From: Pseudomonadota bacterium
Lineage (GTDB): Bacteria; Pseudomonadota; Gammaproteobacteria; Xanthomonadales; Xanthomonadaceae
Direction: 5' to 3'
Assembly: GCA_023393895.1 (NCBI GenBank)
Contig: JAEXBT010000183.1
Location: 1-9,322 of the forward strand
DNA: 9,322 nt
The notes beneath the pieces are model-generated. The model searched no databases and was not told where the DNA came from. It worked only from the letters and a program-made list of their open reading frames with translations. This document shows positions 7,910 through 9,322 of the stretch, piece by piece. Each line of letters starts with the position of its first letter. The first letter of the stretch is position 1. Position numbers and translations under genes: made by a program.

Positions 7910-7926
7910 GTCATGACGGCCATGAC
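7910..7926 (-). other. Hairpin in the OmpA-gene leader
   Basis: GTCATG (7910–7915) and CATGAC (7921–7926) form a 6-base-pair stem with a 5-base loop. It would lie in the untranslated leader if transcription starts near 7975. Structured leaders stabilise ompA mRNA in E. coli; a similar role here is inference. Confidence 0.4.
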
Positions 7927-7980
7927 GCGCGCCACCGGGGGAAAGGCTACGGCTGCGCATGTGAAAGCCGCGTTAACAAT

Positions 7981-7989
7981 AGCATAACA
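7981..7989 (-). promoter_or_regulatory. Candidate extended -10 promoter of the OmpA-family gene
   Basis: The minus strand reads TGTTATGCT, a TGn extension plus TATGCT (four of six -10 bases). An extended -10 can work without a good -35, and none is seen. Transcription from about 7975 would give a leader of roughly 125 bases, close to the long leader known for E. coli ompA. A second TTATGCT lies at 8113–8119 on the same strand, with TTTACA upstream at a short spacing, and is a weaker alternative. Confidence 0.4.
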
Positions 7990-8121
7990 GTTCCCCGGCC
8001 CAGCCGTCGCGTTCAGTTTCCAGTCGGGGTGAAAGCAGCTTCGATTCAACGCGTGCGCAGCGCTTGAGCGGCGCCATGGATTCTCATCCGGTCGAGGCCG
8101 CGCTCCAGACCTCAGCATAAT

Positions 8122-8150
8122 TTGGCACTGCAAGTGTAAAACCCTATTCA
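8122..8150 (+). promoter_or_regulatory. Candidate promoter of the SleB-type hydrolase gene
   Basis: TTGGCA (8122–8127, five of six -35 bases) and TATTCA (8145–8150, three of six -10 bases) are spaced by exactly 17 bases. It would give a leader of almost 200 bases. The weak -10 keeps confidence low. Confidence 0.3.
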
Positions 8151-8355
8151 GCTTCCATTGGGAATTGCACCTTTACCTTGCGCCCACTTTTTTGAAGCCG
8201 CTATTCAGATTGATGCGGCAGCGTGCGGGACCCACTCCCGCCAGGGCACCAAGGTAGGCCAAAGAGCCGCCGCCCTCCCCAAAACGCCAAGTCCCGACCT
8301 GCTCGCCCAAACGTACGGGATGGGCCCGGGACGCAACGAGCCAAGGAGTACGACG

Positions 8356-8814
8356 ATGAAACTGGCCTGGATTCTCTGGTTGGCTTCCATTCTTCCGCCG
8401 CAGGCAGCCGATTCGCTTTGCCTGTCGGCCACGCTTTACCTTGAAGCCCGCGACCAGTCGGTGCGCGGCCAGCAGGCGGTCGCCGAGGTCGCGCTGCGCC
8501 GCGAGGACAGCGGGCTCTGGGGCGACTCGATGTGCAAGGTGGTGACCGCGCGCAAGCAGTTCGCACCGACTCTGGTCTCGCCGCAGACCCGTCTCGGCAA
8601 TACCGAGGCCTGGGCGCAGGCGGTGACCATCGCCATCGAGTCCGAGCGCAACTGGGCGCTGCCGGCCGGCGAACGTCAGGAGATCGTGCCCGGCGCGAGC
8701 CACTTCCTCGCCCATCAGATTGCCCGTCCGAGCTGGCGCAACGCCTATCAGGTTGCCACCATCGGCGATCACACCTTCCTGAAGGTGCAGGCGCTCAAGC
8801 CGCGCCGCGACTGA
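8356..8814 (+). CDS. SleB/CwlJ-family cell wall hydrolase (Hydrolase_2), exported
   Basis: Small exported peptidoglycan hydrolase of the SleB/CwlJ fold, probably a lytic transglycosylase. The ATG at 8356 follows AAGGAG (8343–8348) by seven bases and gives 152 residues. Residues 1–18 are a signal peptide or short anchor (MKLAWILWLASILPPQAA). The catalytic domain fills the rest. CLSATLYLEARDQ (22–34) has the probable catalytic Glu30; GQQAVAEVALRR (38–49) is the family helix; KQFAP (67–71) and GASHFLA (113–119) precede the closing TIGDHTFLK (135–143). The helix usually ends in Asn-Arg; here it is Arg-Arg. Cys22 and Cys60 could form a disulfide. There is no binding module such as SPOR or PG_binding_1. 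Spore germination is not relevant in this group, so a role in wall remodelling is inferred. Gene family is clear, target bond is not. Confidence 0.9.
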   Translation: MKLAWILWLASILPPQAADSLCLSATLYLEARDQSVRGQQAVAEVALRREDSGLWGDSMCKVVTARKQFAPTLVSPQTRLGNTEAWAQAVTIAIESERNWALPAGERQEIVPGASHFLAHQIARPSWRNAYQVATIGDHTFLKVQALKPRRD

Positions 8815-8891
8815 CCCATGTCCACGCGGGGCCCGGTGGTAATCCCGGCCACGCGCCCCCATCTTCGCGGCTCCACCCCAGAGGATCCGCC

Positions 8892-9322
8892 ATGAAGCTC
8901 TATACCAAGCCCGGTGCCTGCTCCACCGCCGACCACATCGCCCTGCAATGGACGGGGGCCCCGTTCGAGGTGGAGGTGGTCGATGCCAAGCGCATCAAGG
9001 ATGCCGATTTCCTCGCGCTGAACCCGGGTGGATCGGTGCCGGTGGTGGTCGATGGCGATTTCGTGCTGACCCAGAACGCGGCGATCATGGGCTACATCGC
9101 CGACAGCCATCCGCAGGCCGGTCTTGCCGGCGACGGCAGCGCGCGCCAGCGCGCCGAGGCGACCCGCTGGCTGGGGTTCTGCAATTCCGACGTCCATCCG
9201 GCGTTCACGCCGCTGTTCGCGCCGGGCCTGTTCATGCGCGGCGCCGAGCACTACGACACCGTGAAGGAATTGGCCCGGCAGCGCGTGCGCAGACACTTCG
9301 AGACCGCGGACAAGCGGCTGGG
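8892..9322 (+). CDS. Beta-class glutathione S-transferase, N-terminal 143 residues (runs off right edge)
   Basis: Cytosolic enzyme that conjugates glutathione to electrophiles or acts as a glutathione-dependent reductase. The ATG at 8892 follows GAGG (8881–8884) by seven bases. The opening MKLYTKPGACSTADHIAL is typical of bacterial beta-class GSTs, with Cys10 at the position that forms a mixed disulfide with glutathione. SVPV (48–51) contains the cis-Pro50, and TQNAAIMGYIADSHP (60–74) contains the glutathione gamma-glutamyl-binding pair, Gln61-Asn62. The helical C-terminal domain begins near residue 83, and His102 in HPAFTPLF matches His106 of the E. coli enzyme. About 60 residues are missing beyond the window, compared with the usual 200 or so. 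The gene lies 77 bases after the hydrolase on the same strand; no promoter or terminator is clear in that gap, so co-transcription is possible but unproven. Confidence 0.93.
   Translation, partial: MKLYTKPGACSTADHIALQWTGAPFEVEVVDAKRIKDADFLALNPGGSVPVVVDGDFVLTQNAAIMGYIADSHPQAGLAGDGSARQRAEATRWLGFCNSDVHPAFTPLFAPGLFMRGAEHYDTVKELARQRVRRHFETADKRL

Larger units (their letters stand above)
7849..8355. other. 507-base gene-free divergent regulatory region
   Basis: No gene is supported here. It separates two divergent genes for envelope proteins and is visibly richer in A and T than its surroundings in parts (7861–7910, 7970–7990, 8115–8215), as expected for promoters. The OmpA side holds an extended -10 and a small hairpin. 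The hydrolase side holds a candidate sigma-70 promoter, an 8-base direct repeat (CTATTCAG at 8144–8151 and 8201–8208) and a GCGGGA/TCCCGC hairpin at 8225–8241. The in-frame extension of the hydrolase back to a TTG at 8158 has no signal peptide, no ribosome site and no recognisable sequence. Confidence 0.6.

Noticed and set aside
7906..8133. 75-codon minus-strand frame in the divergent region
   Set aside because: No ribosome site, no recognisable motif, and it covers the likely OmpA promoter.
8123..8138. Sigma-54-like TGGCAC element
   Set aside because: TGGCAC is present, but the -12 position reads GTGT rather than TTGC, so the second half of the site is missing.
8186..8219. Possible terminator: T6 run beside a GCCGC/GCGGC stem
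   Set aside because: The T run precedes the stem on the plus strand, and on the minus strand the stem is followed by A residues, so neither orientation makes an intrinsic terminator.
8158..8355. N-terminal extension of the SleB-type protein from a TTG at 8158
   Set aside because: The extension has no ribosome site, would bury the signal peptide, and looks like AT-richer non-coding leader.

Overview
The window is GC-rich, densely coded gammaproteobacterial DNA. I read it as Xanthomonadaceae/Lysobacteraceae (Lysobacter, Luteimonas, Pseudoxanthomonas or a close relative). The reasons are two tandem S46 dipeptidyl-peptidases, a tdh–kbl pair, an OmpA-type porin with a thrombospondin-3 linker, and a small exported protein of a kind I associate with this family. 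The family assignment is inference; no rRNA or other marker gene is present. All six complete genes are intact, and the two at the window edges are cut by the window only. I see no tRNA, rRNA, CRISPR array, insertion sequence, phage gene or base-composition break.

Layout. Bases 1–3617 carry two S46 serine dipeptidyl-peptidases on the minus strand, separated by 29 bases and probably one operon. The upstream one is complete (721 residues) and has Ser at the position that separates DPP7 from DPP11 enzymes, so it is probably an acidic-residue-specific DPP11 type. The downstream one runs off the left edge. Divergent to them, across a 116-base spacer, are tdh (3734–4771) and kbl (4844–6037), which convert threonine to glycine and acetyl-CoA. 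Facing kbl are two minus-strand genes for exported proteins: a 160-residue protein of unknown function (6072–6554) and an OmpA-family outer-membrane protein (6739–7848), with a textbook intrinsic terminator between them. A 507-base gene-free stretch (7849–8355) holds the leaders of the OmpA gene and of a plus-strand SleB/CwlJ-type wall hydrolase (8356–8814). A beta-class glutathione S-transferase gene starts at 8892 and runs off the right edge.

How the genes fit together. The S46 enzymes are expected to act in the periplasm and release dipeptides from imported oligopeptides. tdh–kbl can then use one of the resulting amino acids, which suits a protein-feeding lifestyle, but a regulatory link across the divergent spacer is only a guess. 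The OmpA-type protein and the SleB-type hydrolase both act on or bind peptidoglycan and share a long divergent regulatory region.

I found no convincing previously undescribed system. The points most worth a second look are the specificity residue of the complete S46 enzyme, the eight-cysteine OmpA protein, the EF-hand-like tail of the 160-residue exported protein, and the structured spacer between tdh and kbl.
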